NCBI GenBank assembly: GCA_016213405.1
Contig: JACRAM010000011.1
Location: forward strand, 1-45,691
DNA: 45,691 nucleotides
Direction of reading: 5' to 3'
From: Bacteroidota bacterium
Lineage (GTDB): Bacteria > Bacteroidota > Bacteroidia > Palsa-948
Shown here: positions 26,127 through 33,873 of the stretch, in pieces
Layout: each line of letters opens with the position of its first letter
Numbering within the stretch: the first letter of the stretch is position 1
Position numbers and translations under genes: made by a program
The notes under the pieces: generated by a model
What the model was told of the DNA's origin: nothing
Databases searched by the model: none
What the model saw: only the letters and a program-made list of their open reading frames with translations

Positions 26127-26948
26127 TTATGCCAATTCAGGTTCTTCTTCAAGAACTGCATCGTAAAAATCATTATACATGTCAATATAATCGTCTCCGG
26201 GATGATCAAGAACTGGTTTGCCGCATTTCTTCAGGTACTTTTCAATTTCAGAGTTGGTGTTCTTGCCAACTTTGATAACTGCATCAGAGAAATCAACCGC
26301 TGTCTTAATCAATCCTGAATAGGTTCCGCTCCTGAGGTGTTTGGTATCGTCTTTTGTGATTCCTTCAAACTGAACCTTGCTAACAAAATCCTTATTCAGC
26401 GTTTGTTTGAATTCATCGTCATAGATTGAAAAAACAATTCTGCTTTCGCCAAAGAGAGGATCATCTCCAAAAGAGCGCCTGAGATACATCGGCATAAGTG
26501 AACTCATCCAGCCCGCACAATGAATAATGTGCGGAGCCCATCCTAATTTTCTTACGGTTTCAATAACACCACGGCAGAAGAAAATAAGGCGTTCATCAGA
26601 ATCGGCAAATATGTTTCCGTTCTTATCGGTTACCATTGCTTTGCGGCTGAAGTAATCATCATTGTCTATGAAATAAACCTGCATGCGTGCCGCGGGAATA
26701 GAAGCAACTTTTATGATAAGCGGATGGTCAAAATCATTAATGATAAGATTCATCCCCGAAAGGCGAATCACTTCGTGAAGCTGATGCCTGCGCTCATTGA
26801 TGGTTCCGTAGCGGGGCATGAAGGTGCGTATTTCTTTTCCTGCCTCCAGGATTCCCTGCGGGAGCTGTCGGCTGATAATACTCATGTGCGACTCTTCCAC
26901 ATAGGGAGTAATTTCCTGCGAAACAAATAACATTCTGGCTTTTTTCAT
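26127..26948 (-). CDS. Glycogen/starch synthase N-terminal domain protein (no GT-B C-terminal half)
   Basis: A 273-residue protein matching only the N-terminal (GT5) domain of glycogen/starch synthases. Features are MLFVSQEITPYVEESHMS, RTFMPRYGTINERRHQLHEV, DNDDYFSRK, IIHCAGWMSSLMPMYLRR and a tail with SEIEKYLKKCGKPVLDHPG. Full enzymes of about 480 residues have a C-terminal domain holding the ADP-glucose site; it is absent, so this protein probably does not make glycogen alone. Short homologues of this type are a known Bacteroidota feature. The ATG at 26948 (MKKARMLFVSQE) is preferred over an upstream alternative. It is divergent from panC and upstream of the DUF4270 gene on the same strand, possibly co-transcribed. 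Confidence 0.85.
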   Translation of the reverse strand: MKKARMLFVSQEITPYVEESHMSIISRQLPQGILEAGKEIRTFMPRYGTINERRHQLHEVIRLSGMNLIINDFDHPLIIKVASIPAARMQVYFIDNDDYFSRKAMVTDKNGNIFADSDERLIFFCRGVIETVRKLGWAPHIIHCAGWMSSLMPMYLRRSFGDDPLFGESRIVFSIYDDEFKQTLNKDFVSKVQFEGITKDDTKHLRSGTYSGLIKTAVDFSDAVIKVGKNTNSEIEKYLKKCGKPVLDHPGDDYIDMYNDFYDAVLEEEPELA

Positions 26949-27093
26949 AGGAAGGAGTTGGATTAAGAGGTTCTTATTAAAGGAGTCCAAAGATACTAAT
27001 AAAATTTCTATAACTGAACAAATATTTGAAGTAGTTTTGTTTTAATGTAATAGTATTTTTTCTGACTATTCCAAAATTTTACACAGATATTAT

Positions 27094-27981
27094 TTGAAAA
27101 TATTTACCACGATAACAGAAACAAAAGATTGGCTCATTAATGTCAGAAATGAAGCTGAATCCATTGGATTTGTGCCTACCATGGGCGCATTACACAGAGG
27201 ACACATTTCGCTGTTAGAAAGAGCAAAAAGAGAGAATGATATAGCAGTTGCCAGCATCTTTGTAAACCCCCTTCAGTTCAACGATAAGAAAGACCTTCAA
27301 AAATACCCACGCACTCTTGAAGAGGATATTGAAAAACTTATACAATCCCGTTGTGATATGCTTTTTTCGCCAAGTGTGGAAGAGATGTATCCGCCCCCCC
27401 TCTCTAACTCTCCCCAAAGGGGAGAGGACATGGAGGTTATGTTAAATAAATTATTCCCCCCTTCGGGGGGATTCAGGGGGGGTGAAGTAATGGAAGGCGC
27501 TCATCGTCCCGGACATTTTCAGGGGGTTTGCCTGGTAGTGAAAAAACTGTTTGATATTATTGAACCAGCCAAAGCCTATTTTGGAGAAAAAGATTTTCAG
27601 CAGTTGGCAATAATCAAGCACATGGTGAAAATACTGCAGATGCCTGTAGTAATCATTCCCTGCCCCACCGTGCGTGAAGCAGAAGGGCTGGCGATGAGTT
27701 CGCGCAACGCTCTCCTGAACTCAGATGAAAGAAAAAACACTTCTCATATTTATAAAACTCTGCAAGGAGCAAGGGATAAGGAAAGAGGAACAATACAGGA
27801 ACTCAAAAAATGGGTTTCATACAAAATCAACGAGAACCCTTTTCTTCAATTGGAATATTTTGAAATTGTAAATTCAGAAACGCTCATCCCTATTCAAGAT
27901 TGGAAAGAAAGTAAAAACCTGCAAGCGTGTATTGCCGTAAAGGTTGGAACTGTGAGATTGATAGATAATATTGCTTTCTGA
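27094..27981 (+). CDS. panC: Pantothenate synthetase, with an in-frame palindromic repeat insert
   Basis: The enzyme condenses pantoate and beta-alanine with ATP in the last step of pantothenate synthesis. Clear motifs are FVPTMGALHRGHISLL (residues 27-42, HIGH-like), SIFVNPLQFN, HRPGHFQGV, AYFGEKDFQQL and EGLAMSSRN. The start is TTG at 27094 (MKIFTTITE); no ATG is suitable. Length 295 is slightly more than the usual about 280. Residues about 100-130 are encoded by a bipartite palindromic element lying between MYP and the conserved HRPGHF motif. The insertion site is a surface loop in known PanC enzymes, so activity may be kept. panD is 3.4 kb away and on the same strand. Confidence 0.94.
   Translation: MKIFTTITETKDWLINVRNEAESIGFVPTMGALHRGHISLLERAKRENDIAVASIFVNPLQFNDKKDLQKYPRTLEEDIEKLIQSRCDMLFSPSVEEMYPPPLSNSPQRGEDMEVMLNKLFPPSGGFRGGEVMEGAHRPGHFQGVCLVVKKLFDIIEPAKAYFGEKDFQQLAIIKHMVKILQMPVVIIPCPTVREAEGLAMSSRNALLNSDERKNTSHIYKTLQGARDKERGTIQELKKWVSYKINENPFLQLEYFEIVNSETLIPIQDWKESKNLQACIAVKVGTVRLIDNIAF
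27393..27482. repeat. Bipartite palindromic element, in frame inside panC
   Basis: Hairpin 1 is CTCTCCCC-AAA-GGGGAGAG (around 27408-27426). Hairpin 2 is CCCCCC-TTC-GGGGGG (around 27456-27470), followed by ATTCAGGGGGGG. The spacer codes MEVMLNKLF. The 90 bp hold a whole number of codons. Ends are approximate. Confidence 0.8.
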
Positions 27982-28016
27982 AAACTCTTATTCGATATAA
28001 ACTTCAATGTTGTTAC

Positions 28017-28367
28017 TTATTTTTTTCCTCTCAACACATCAATGACAAAACTCTGCTCCTGCATGGTTTTTTTCATCTCCTCCGCCTGCTTTTGGAGTTC
28101 ATCAATCTGATTTTGCTTTTGGTCAATCACCTTCTGCATTTGCTGTTTGATGTTTTCGTTCTTCTGCAACGCATAGTGCTGGAAAAAATCATAGTTGAGC
28201 GCAACGCAAAACTTTCGAAGCATATCTACCTGAATGCTTTTGCGGTAGGTAATCATCGTCACGTTCTCGCGCGAAGTGCCAACACGCCTTGCCAGTTCCA
28301 CTTTCTTGATTGATAATTCTTTTCTTTTTTTCTCAATCAGTTGACCAATGTGAATTTCATTTTCCAT
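28017..28367 (-). CDS. Small XRE-family HTH regulator with coiled-coil tail
   Basis: A 116-residue cytoplasmic DNA-binding protein. Residues about 7-62 form a Cro/C1-type HTH (IGQLIEKKRKELSIKKVELA, VGTSRENVTMITYRKSIQVD). Residues about 70-110 are a Gln/Lys-rich coiled coil (QMQKVIDQKQNQIDELQKQ) that probably drives oligomerisation. It resembles HTH proteins of Bacteroidota mobile or chromosomal loci, without a named target. Its 5' side faces a 384-bp region of tandem repeats, so these repeats may overlap its promoter. It is convergent with panC. Confidence 0.82.
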   Translation of the reverse strand: MENEIHIGQLIEKKRKELSIKKVELARRVGTSRENVTMITYRKSIQVDMLRKFCVALNYDFFQHYALQKNENIKQQMQKVIDQKQNQIDELQKQAEEMKKTMQEQSFVIDVLRGKK

Positions 28368-28426
28368 GATAAAGAGGTTTTACAAATTCCTTCTATTCTT
28401 ATGAATTATTACTGTTTTTACTAAGA

Positions 28427-28636
28427 CATCATAATAAACTTTTTCGTTTGCATTATATTGTACGAACCTGTGATAATAATCCTTTTCGTTTGCCCTAACC
28501 TGAATGAAAGGATGATAACAATACTTTTCGTTTGCCTCAACCTGAATGAAAGGATGATAACAAAGCTTTTCGTTTATGCCAATCCGTACGAAGGGATGAT
28601 AACAAAGTATTTCGTTTACCTCAATCTGTTTCCCGG
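28427..28636. repeat. 42-bp minisatellite, five units
   Basis: Units start near 28427, 28470, 28511, 28553 and 28595, with pattern GATGATAACAA...TTTTCGTTTGCC and AACCTGAATGAA. The central copies are the most alike. The minus strand would read CYHPF(I/V)QV.ANEKY repeats, 14 residues each. Confidence 0.88.
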
Positions 28637-28639
28637 AAA

Positions 28640-28715
28640 ACAAAAAACCCCGAACATTTTCCCGAAGGGATTCCTTCGGAACTTCCCGAAGGGATTCCTT
28701 CGGAACTGCTCAGGG
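28640..28715 (-). terminator. Terminator of the cupredoxin surface protein, built around two CCGAAGG hairpins
   Basis: On the minus strand CCCTGAGCA (28715-28707) pairs, with two G-U wobbles, with TGTTCGGGG (28656-28648) and is followed by TTTTTTGTTTT. The loop holds two copies of a CCGAAGG-type hairpin (28662-28679 and 28686-28703). The wobbles favour termination on the minus strand. Confidence 0.6.
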
Positions 28716-28726
28716 TTTTCTTTATC

Positions 28727-28750
28727 TCTCTCCTTAAGGGAGGGGGAGGT
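28727..28750. repeat. Short half copy of the palindromic family
   Basis: CTCTCTCCTTAAGGGAGGGGGAGG sits directly after the stop codon (28752) of the surface-protein gene. Confidence 0.5.
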
Positions 28751-28751
28751 C

Positions 28752-31286
28752 TTATTCAATCACAATCTTTCCCGTTCCAACTGTTCCTTCTGAATCGTTC
28801 ACACGGTAGAAGTAAACACCAGCAGGGGTATTATTGCGGCTGAGATCAAAAGTGTTGGTTTCAATCTTCATTTTCTTTATCTCTCTTCCAAATAAATCAA
28901 AGAGCATGAAGTCAGCACCGTTATGAATATCTGCTCCTGCTACAACAACCGTTGCTGTTGAAGTGAACGGATTAGGATAAACATTCACGCCTCTTTCTAA
29001 TGTAATAAGATTGTCTTGTGTGCCCACTGGACCAGAGCAATAGTGAATGATTCCGTTCCAGATGCGGGGCTGGAAGTTTGATCCGAAAGGATAAGCAACT
29101 CCTTTGCCTTCCTTAATCTGAATATTTGCATCCTGCACATAAATATTTCCAACCGCAGTGCCGTTGGTATAATTCTGGCTTATGCCGGCACTGGTGCAGG
29201 TTGCGTAAAGCGCATAAGTTTGTCCCGCAGGAACGTTTATGTTTAACGCGATAGGAATAGGCGTTGGGGTTGGCGATACCTGAGCCACTACACCGGTAAC
29301 ACTTCCTGCAAGTGTCCAAGCGCCAGCAGTAGTTTCAAAGCCAACATGGGTGCCGGTCTTATAATAAATCTCATAGTCGGTGTTTGCCTGCGGATGTCCG
29401 TCAATACCTGTAATAATAAGGTTGTTGATTGCAGTAACATCAAACATATTTCCGTTTTGCGCATTGCCAGCCGCAAAAGTGGTTTGCAAACTGCTGCTGC
29501 CAGAAGTAGTAACAGCAGCTTGAGAGCAGGACTGACACCCGCCTGCATCTGTTACACAAACGGTATAACTACCCGCGGCAAGTCCTGTTACTGTTTGAGT
29601 GGTTTGCCCACTTATCCACACATATACATAAGGAGGAGTTCCGCCCGAAGGATTTGCCGTTGCTGTTCCATCGTTTTGCCCGCAAGCAGAGGGGGTTGAA
29701 GAAGTTGTAACAACTGGTCCGTTGTTAACTGTAACCGCAACCACTGCTGTATTTGAACATCCGTTAGCATCGGTGCCTGTTACAGTATAAGAAGTTGTTG
29801 AAGGGGGAGAAACTACAATGCTTGCGGTAGTTTGTCCGCCCGGTACCCATGCATAGGTTATTCCGCCAGAACCTGTAAGTGTGGTTGAAGAGCCGCTGCA
29901 AATGGTAACGCTGCTTCCGGCAACAATAACAGGAAGAGCATTAATAGTAACAATCACGGTATCCGAACCCGTGCATCCATTAACATCGGTTACTAAAACA
30001 GAATAGGTTCCGGGAGCAGAAATGGTGAGTGTTTGATTGGTTGACGCATCTGACCATAAATAGGTAGAACCCGGATTTCCAGCATCCAGCATTGTGCTTC
30101 CGCAAACGGTTGCATCAGCTCCTAAGCTGACTACCGGAGGCGTGTTGATGGTAATTACCGCGCCATCGGAACCTGCACAACCCGTAGCAGGATTAGTAAC
30201 AACTACTGAATAGTTTCCAGAAACAGAAACGGTAAGCGTTTGATCGGTTGAAGCATCTGACCAAAGATAAGTATCGCCCGGATTTCCTGCATCGAGCAGA
30301 ACTGTTCCACCGCATTGAGTTACATCAGCAATACTTACGGTTGGAAGAGTATTGATAGTAACATCCACCGTGTCTGAAGAAGTGCCGCAACTATTTGTTA
30401 CCACCACAGAATAAGTTCCTGAAGCAGAAACTGTGAGTGTTTGATCGGTGGATGCATCTGACCAAAGATAAGTATCGCCTGGATTTCCTGCATCCAATAG
30501 AACATTTCCCCCACATTGGGTAACATCGGCTCCAAGATTTACAACAGGAGACGTGTTGAATGTTGCCAGGATGGTATCTGAACCCATACATCCGTTTCCA
30601 TCGGTAACATCCACATAATATGCTCCTGAAGCAGTAATAGAAATTGTTTGCGTGCTTTCGCCCGTTGACCACAAATAAGTGGGTCCGGCATTCATAGCAT
30701 CAAGCACTACGCTTGCAGCACAAGTAATAGTATCAGGTCCGAGATTTATTACAACTCCCGGATTTATAGTTACCATCACTGTATCGGTATCAGCACCGCA
30801 CATATTTGTTGCGATAACAGAATAAGTTCCTGAAGAAGATACGGTAAGGGTTTGACTGGTTGAAGCATCCGACCATAGATAGGTGGAACCCGGATTGCCT
30901 GCATCAAGTAAAGCACTTACGCATTGCGTTACATCGGCACCGAGATCAACTGAAGGAGGCACGTTAACAGTAAAAGTACCCGACATCATGGAACCATGAA
31001 TACCGCATTCGTAGGTATAAGTTACGGCAGATGTAGGTGTAAAATCATATGTATCTCCTGCACCGGTTAAATTGTTTGATGTGCTGTCAATAGGAGTCAG
31101 AATATGTACGTTATGAGTTCCGCTCGCCCATACAAAACGAATGGTGTCACCTAAACATAAGGTCAGAGAATTGGGTGTAAAGGAAAAATTGGCTACCTGA
31201 ACAGTATCAATGTTTGCCTTTGCATTAAATGTAAACGCACAGAAAGTTGAGATCAGGATTGCAGCTCTTGTAATTAATTTTTTCAT
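28752..31286 (-). CDS. Secreted cupredoxin-headed Ig-like repeat protein with T9SS type A signal
   Basis: An 844-residue exported protein. The signal peptide starts MKKLITRAAILIS and ends NAKAN, nearly matching the protein at 5643. Residues about 28-110 form a plastocyanin-like domain: FSFTPNSLTLCLGDTIRFVW, GTHNVH and YECGIHGSMMSG, i.e. a His plus Cys-x2-His-x2-Met type I copper set. Residues about 110-560 hold five or six Ig-like modules (VDLGADVTQC, LLDAGNPGSTYLWSDAST, TVSASGTYSVVVTN), some almost identical at DNA level. An SprB-like module follows (GTPPYVYVWISGQTTQTVTG). The end has VYPNPFTSTATV and GVYFYRVND, a type A sorting domain. Electron transfer or copper binding at the cell surface is suggested but not shown. 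Confidence 0.88.
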   Translation of the reverse strand: MKKLITRAAILISTFCAFTFNAKANIDTVQVANFSFTPNSLTLCLGDTIRFVWASGTHNVHILTPIDSTSNNLTGAGDTYDFTPTSAVTYTYECGIHGSMMSGTFTVNVPPSVDLGADVTQCVSALLDAGNPGSTYLWSDASTSQTLTVSSSGTYSVIATNMCGADTDTVMVTINPGVVINLGPDTITCAASVVLDAMNAGPTYLWSTGESTQTISITASGAYYVDVTDGNGCMGSDTILATFNTSPVVNLGADVTQCGGNVLLDAGNPGDTYLWSDASTDQTLTVSASGTYSVVVTNSCGTSSDTVDVTINTLPTVSIADVTQCGGTVLLDAGNPGDTYLWSDASTDQTLTVSVSGNYSVVVTNPATGCAGSDGAVITINTPPVVSLGADATVCGSTMLDAGNPGSTYLWSDASTNQTLTISAPGTYSVLVTDVNGCTGSDTVIVTINALPVIVAGSSVTICSGSSTTLTGSGGITYAWVPGGQTTASIVVSPPSTTSYTVTGTDANGCSNTAVVAVTVNNGPVVTTSSTPSACGQNDGTATANPSGGTPPYVYVWISGQTTQTVTGLAAGSYTVCVTDAGGCQSCSQAAVTTSGSSSLQTTFAAGNAQNGNMFDVTAINNLIITGIDGHPQANTDYEIYYKTGTHVGFETTAGAWTLAGSVTGVVAQVSPTPTPIPIALNINVPAGQTYALYATCTSAGISQNYTNGTAVGNIYVQDANIQIKEGKGVAYPFGSNFQPRIWNGIIHYCSGPVGTQDNLITLERGVNVYPNPFTSTATVVVAGADIHNGADFMLFDLFGREIKKMKIETNTFDLSRNNTPAGVYFYRVNDSEGTVGTGKIVIE

Positions 31287-31369
31287 TGTGTAAAAAAGGT
31301 TATGTAATTGTTAATTTTGATTTTTGGGAGCACGAAGGTAATATAAATATTCAGAACGAACACGCGAAA

Positions 31370-31377
31370 TATATTTG
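31370..31377 (+). promoter_or_regulatory. TAnnTTTG (-7) element for panD
   Basis: TATATTTG lies 28 nt before the panD ATG. No clear -33 TTTG is visible. Confidence 0.5.
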
Positions 31378-31405
31378 TTTAACTTCGCCCGCTTAATAGA
31401 TTATT

Positions 31406-31756
31406 ATGGAAATACAAATTTTAAAATCAAAAATTCACCGTGCACGGGTTACCGAAGCCGATTTGAATTATGTGGGCAGCATTACCATTGACGAAAACCT
31501 GATGGATGCAGGCAATCTCATCGAGAACGAACAAGTGCATGTGTTGAATTATAGGAACGGTGAGCGCATAATTACTTACGTAATAAAAGGCGCGCGCGGT
31601 TCTGGAATCATCTGCATGAACGGACCTGCTGCACTCAAGTTTGCAGTGGGCGATGATGTGATTGTTCTTTCTTATGCCACTATGAATTTTGAAAAGGCAA
31701 AAACCTTTAAGCCAAAACTTGTATATCCTGACAGCAGCACGAACAAAATCAAGTAA
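31406..31756 (+). CDS. panD: Aspartate 1-decarboxylase
   Basis: The enzyme makes beta-alanine from aspartate for pantothenate synthesis and is a self-processing pyruvoyl enzyme. The 116-residue length is normal. The cleavage site is Gly-Ser in YVGSITID (Ser25 becomes the pyruvoyl group). Other signatures are [25 protein letters not shown] and VIVLSYA. The ATG at 31406 fits the family start. Its stop codon overlaps the beginning of a 70-bp heptamer array that leads to the next gene on the same strand. Confidence 0.96.
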   Translation: MEIQILKSKIHRARVTEADLNYVGSITIDENLMDAGNLIENEQVHVLNYRNGERIITYVIKGARGSGIICMNGPAALKFAVGDDVIVLSYATMNFEKAKTFKPKLVYPDSSTNKIK

Positions 31757-31822
31757 TCAGTAATCGGTGAACGGTAATCGGTGAATTACCAACTGATAAC
31801 CGTTAACTGATAACCGTTAACC
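31753..31822. repeat. Double heptamer array (ten units) between panD and the next gene
   Basis: First block: GTAATCA, GTAATCG, GTGAACG, GTAATCG, GTGAATT. Second block: ACCAACT, GATAACC, GTTAACT, GATAACC, GTTAACC. The second is roughly the reverse complement of the first, so the 70 bp can fold. It begins in the panD stop codon and ends 9 nt before the TTG start at 31832. Confidence 0.88.
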
Positions 31823-31831
31823 ATTACTATC

Positions 31832-32836
31832 TTGAAGCAATATATTCTTCCCGCATTAAAGTTTCTTGTTTTCCTCGGACTTGGCATTCTTCTTATCTGG
31901 CTGGTAGTGAAAAACCTTTCTGAAAAAGATAAAACAGAAATTTTTAAATCGCTTTCAGAAGCAAATTATTTATGGATTATTCTTGCAATGGGTTTAGGAA
32001 TTATTGCCCATCTCAGTCGCGCCATCCGATGGAAAATGCTTCTTGCCCCACTTGGTTTCAAACCTAAAACCACCAACACTTTTTACGCTGTGATGGTTGG
32101 CTATCTCGGCAATCTGGCACTTCCGCGTTTAGGGGAAGTGCTCAGATGCGGAATCCTTAAACGCTACGAAAAAATTCCGCTCACTCAATCCTTCGGAACG
32201 GTGATAGCTGAACGGGTGATTGACTTATTCACGCTCCTTGTGCTTTTCATCATCAGCGCATGGATTGAATATGCCAGAATGCATGAATACATTTCCGAAA
32301 ACATAATTACTCCAATAAAAAACAAACTTCATGGGCTTACGGAAAATAAACTCTTACTGATTGCGCTGATTGGAATTATTCTCGGAGGGGTATTTCTTTT
32401 TTATTTTTTCCGAAAAAAGATTCTTCAGAATCCAATCGCTCAAAAGATAAAAGCATTACTGCTGGGTTTTCTTGACGGAATCAGAACAATAGCTAACGTA
32501 AAAAGTCCGTTGCTTTTTCTCTTTCATTCACTTTTCATCTGGGTAATGTATCTGATGACGGTTTATGTTTGTGTGTTCGCATTCAAAGAAACTGAATCGC
32601 TATCGTTTACCGACTGCCTTGCCATCATGTGCTTCGGAAGTTTAGGCGTGATTGCCACACCGGGTGGAATTGGCGCTTATCAATGGATTGTTTTGCAGAT
32701 AATGCTTCTTTGGGGATTCACCACCGCTATGGGGGTTGCGTTCGGATGGGTAGTGTGGCTGGCGCAGACAGTGGTTGTATTACTTGGCGGACTATTATCT
32801 TTTGGATTGCTGGCGATAAATAATAAAGAGAAGTAA
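31832..32836 (+). CDS. Flippase-like membrane protein (UPF0104 / LPG synthase TM domain family)
   Basis: A 334-residue inner-membrane protein with about eight hydrophobic helices, belonging to the lysylphosphatidylglycerol synthase transmembrane (PF03706) family. Matching features are YLWIILAMGLGIIAHLSRAI, RWKMLL, GYLGNLALPRLGEVLRCGIL and TPGGIGAYQWIVLQIMLLWG. Only the membrane part is present, with no aminoacyl-transferase domain, so lipid flipping or an unknown transport role is more likely than lipid modification. The start is TTG at 31832. It is likely co-transcribed with panD, with the heptamer array in between. Confidence 0.85.
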   Translation: MKQYILPALKFLVFLGLGILLIWLVVKNLSEKDKTEIFKSLSEANYLWIILAMGLGIIAHLSRAIRWKMLLAPLGFKPKTTNTFYAVMVGYLGNLALPRLGEVLRCGILKRYEKIPLTQSFGTVIAERVIDLFTLLVLFIISAWIEYARMHEYISENIITPIKNKLHGLTENKLLLIALIGIILGGVFLFYFFRKKILQNPIAQKIKALLLGFLDGIRTIANVKSPLLFLFHSLFIWVMYLMTVYVCVFAFKETESLSFTDCLAIMCFGSLGVIATPGGIGAYQWIVLQIMLLWGFTTAMGVAFGWVVWLAQTVVVLLGGLLSFGLLAINNKEK

Positions 32837-33151
32837 TTACTTTACATTCTCCAGTAGCCACTTAACGTATTCCTTATTTCCATCTGCAATTGGTATTTGC
32901 AAAATGCAGGGAACAGAATAACTGTGAATTGATTTTACTTGAGCAGAAAGTTTTTGAAATAATTTTTTTGTTGTCTTGGCGATGAGAACGGTTTCATTTG
33001 CTTCTTCAATCTTTCCTTTCCACCAATACAAGGATTGCATGTGGTCAAAAATATTTACGCAAGCTGCTAATTTCTCCTCCAAAAGAACCCTGCCAATTTT
33101 TTTTGCTTCAGATTTGTTTTTACAAATGATATACGCGAAAATGATTCCCAT
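32837..33151 (-). CDS. cutA: CutA1-family divalent-cation tolerance protein
   Basis: A 104-residue trimeric cytoplasmic protein. Family marks are GIIFAYIICKNKSEAKKIG, LLEEKLAACVNIFDHMQSLY, WWKGKIEEANETVLIAKTT and YSVPCILQIPI. The ATG at 33151 is chosen over the TTG at 33157. It follows the exonuclease gene on the same strand with 2 bp between, so the two are likely an operon. The exact function of CutA1 is debated. Confidence 0.92.
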   Translation of the reverse strand: MGIIFAYIICKNKSEAKKIGRVLLEEKLAACVNIFDHMQSLYWWKGKIEEANETVLIAKTTKKLFQKLSAQVKSIHSYSVPCILQIPIADGNKEYVKWLLENVK

Positions 33152-33153
33152 GA

Positions 33154-33873
33154 TCAAACTATTACAACATCTTTTTCTTCAATCGATTTTTCCCCTTTGA
33201 ATTTAAGAAACACCTGCGCAACAGTTAAAACATCTTTCTGATTATACTTTACAATTCTATCCCAGTCTTTGTTTTCCCAATACACTTTATACATCATGCT
33301 TCCGTCCATGTCGCCTTTGGGAGAAGGAATGCCAAATAGTTCGGCAAGAAGATTTAAAGAAGTATAACTTTTATAATCGCCAAACTTCCAAAGTTCCATG
33401 GTATCCAAATGTTTTATTTCCCATGGCTTTTTGCCTGCGTTATCAAGTATGTGGGGGATTTTTATTCCGTTCACAAGAATTCTTCTGGCGAGAAAAGGGA
33501 AATCAAATTCTTTTCCGTTGTGCGCGCAAAGAAAATGATCTTCGGTGTTGTAATACTTATTTAAGAGAGCAGAAAATTCTTCCAGCATGAGTTTTTCGTC
33601 ATCCCCGTAAAATGATTTCAGGCGGAAAGATTTTCCGCTGAACATTCCCACCGTAATACACACTACCTTTCCGTATTCTGCATAAATGCCAGCACGTTTG
33701 TATACATCAGCAGGTGTTTCATTATTTTCTTTTAATTCTTTAAAGTATTTCGCTTTGCCATCCCATAATTTTTTAAAATCATCGGACATACTGTTGTAAT
33801 CAGGATACTGAGGCGCTGTTTCAATATCAAGAAAAAGAATTTTTTCTTTATCTATATTATTTAATACCTGCAT
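33154..33873 (-). CDS. PolB-related 3'-5' exonuclease (DEDDy)
   Basis: A 239-residue protein matching the predicted 3'-5' exonuclease group related to the PolB proofreading domain (PF10108). Motif I is ILFLDIETAP (Asp/Glu metal ligands), motif II is FLCAHNGKEFDFPFLARR, and motif III is IVKYNQKDVLTVAQVFLKF with Tyr and Asp in the DEDDy arrangement. The ATG at 33873 is chosen over a TTG at 33900. It overlaps the DUF4153 gene by 17 bp and is followed by cutA, forming a tight cluster. A DNA-repair or RNA-trimming role is plausible but unproven. Confidence 0.87.
   Translation of the reverse strand: MQVLNNIDKEKILFLDIETAPQYPDYNSMSDDFKKLWDGKAKYFKELKENNETPADVYKRAGIYAEYGKVVCITVGMFSGKSFRLKSFYGDDEKLMLEEFSALLNKYYNTEDHFLCAHNGKEFDFPFLARRILVNGIKIPHILDNAGKKPWEIKHLDTMELWKFGDYKSYTSLNLLAELFGIPSPKGDMDGSMMYKVYWENKDWDRIVKYNQKDVLTVAQVFLKFKGEKSIEEKDVVIV

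Larger units (their letters stand above)
28368..28751. other. 384-bp gene-free region: minisatellite, hairpins and terminator
   Basis: The region contains a 42-bp tandem array, two CCGAAGG hairpins within a terminator, and a half palindromic element. Open frames on both strands (28380-28643 minus and 28458-28793 plus) are by-products of the 42-bp period. Confidence 0.7.

Noticed and set aside
28380-28793. Open frames on both strands over the 42-bp repeats
   Set aside because: The 42-bp period keeps frames open on either strand; there is no recognisable domain or start signal.
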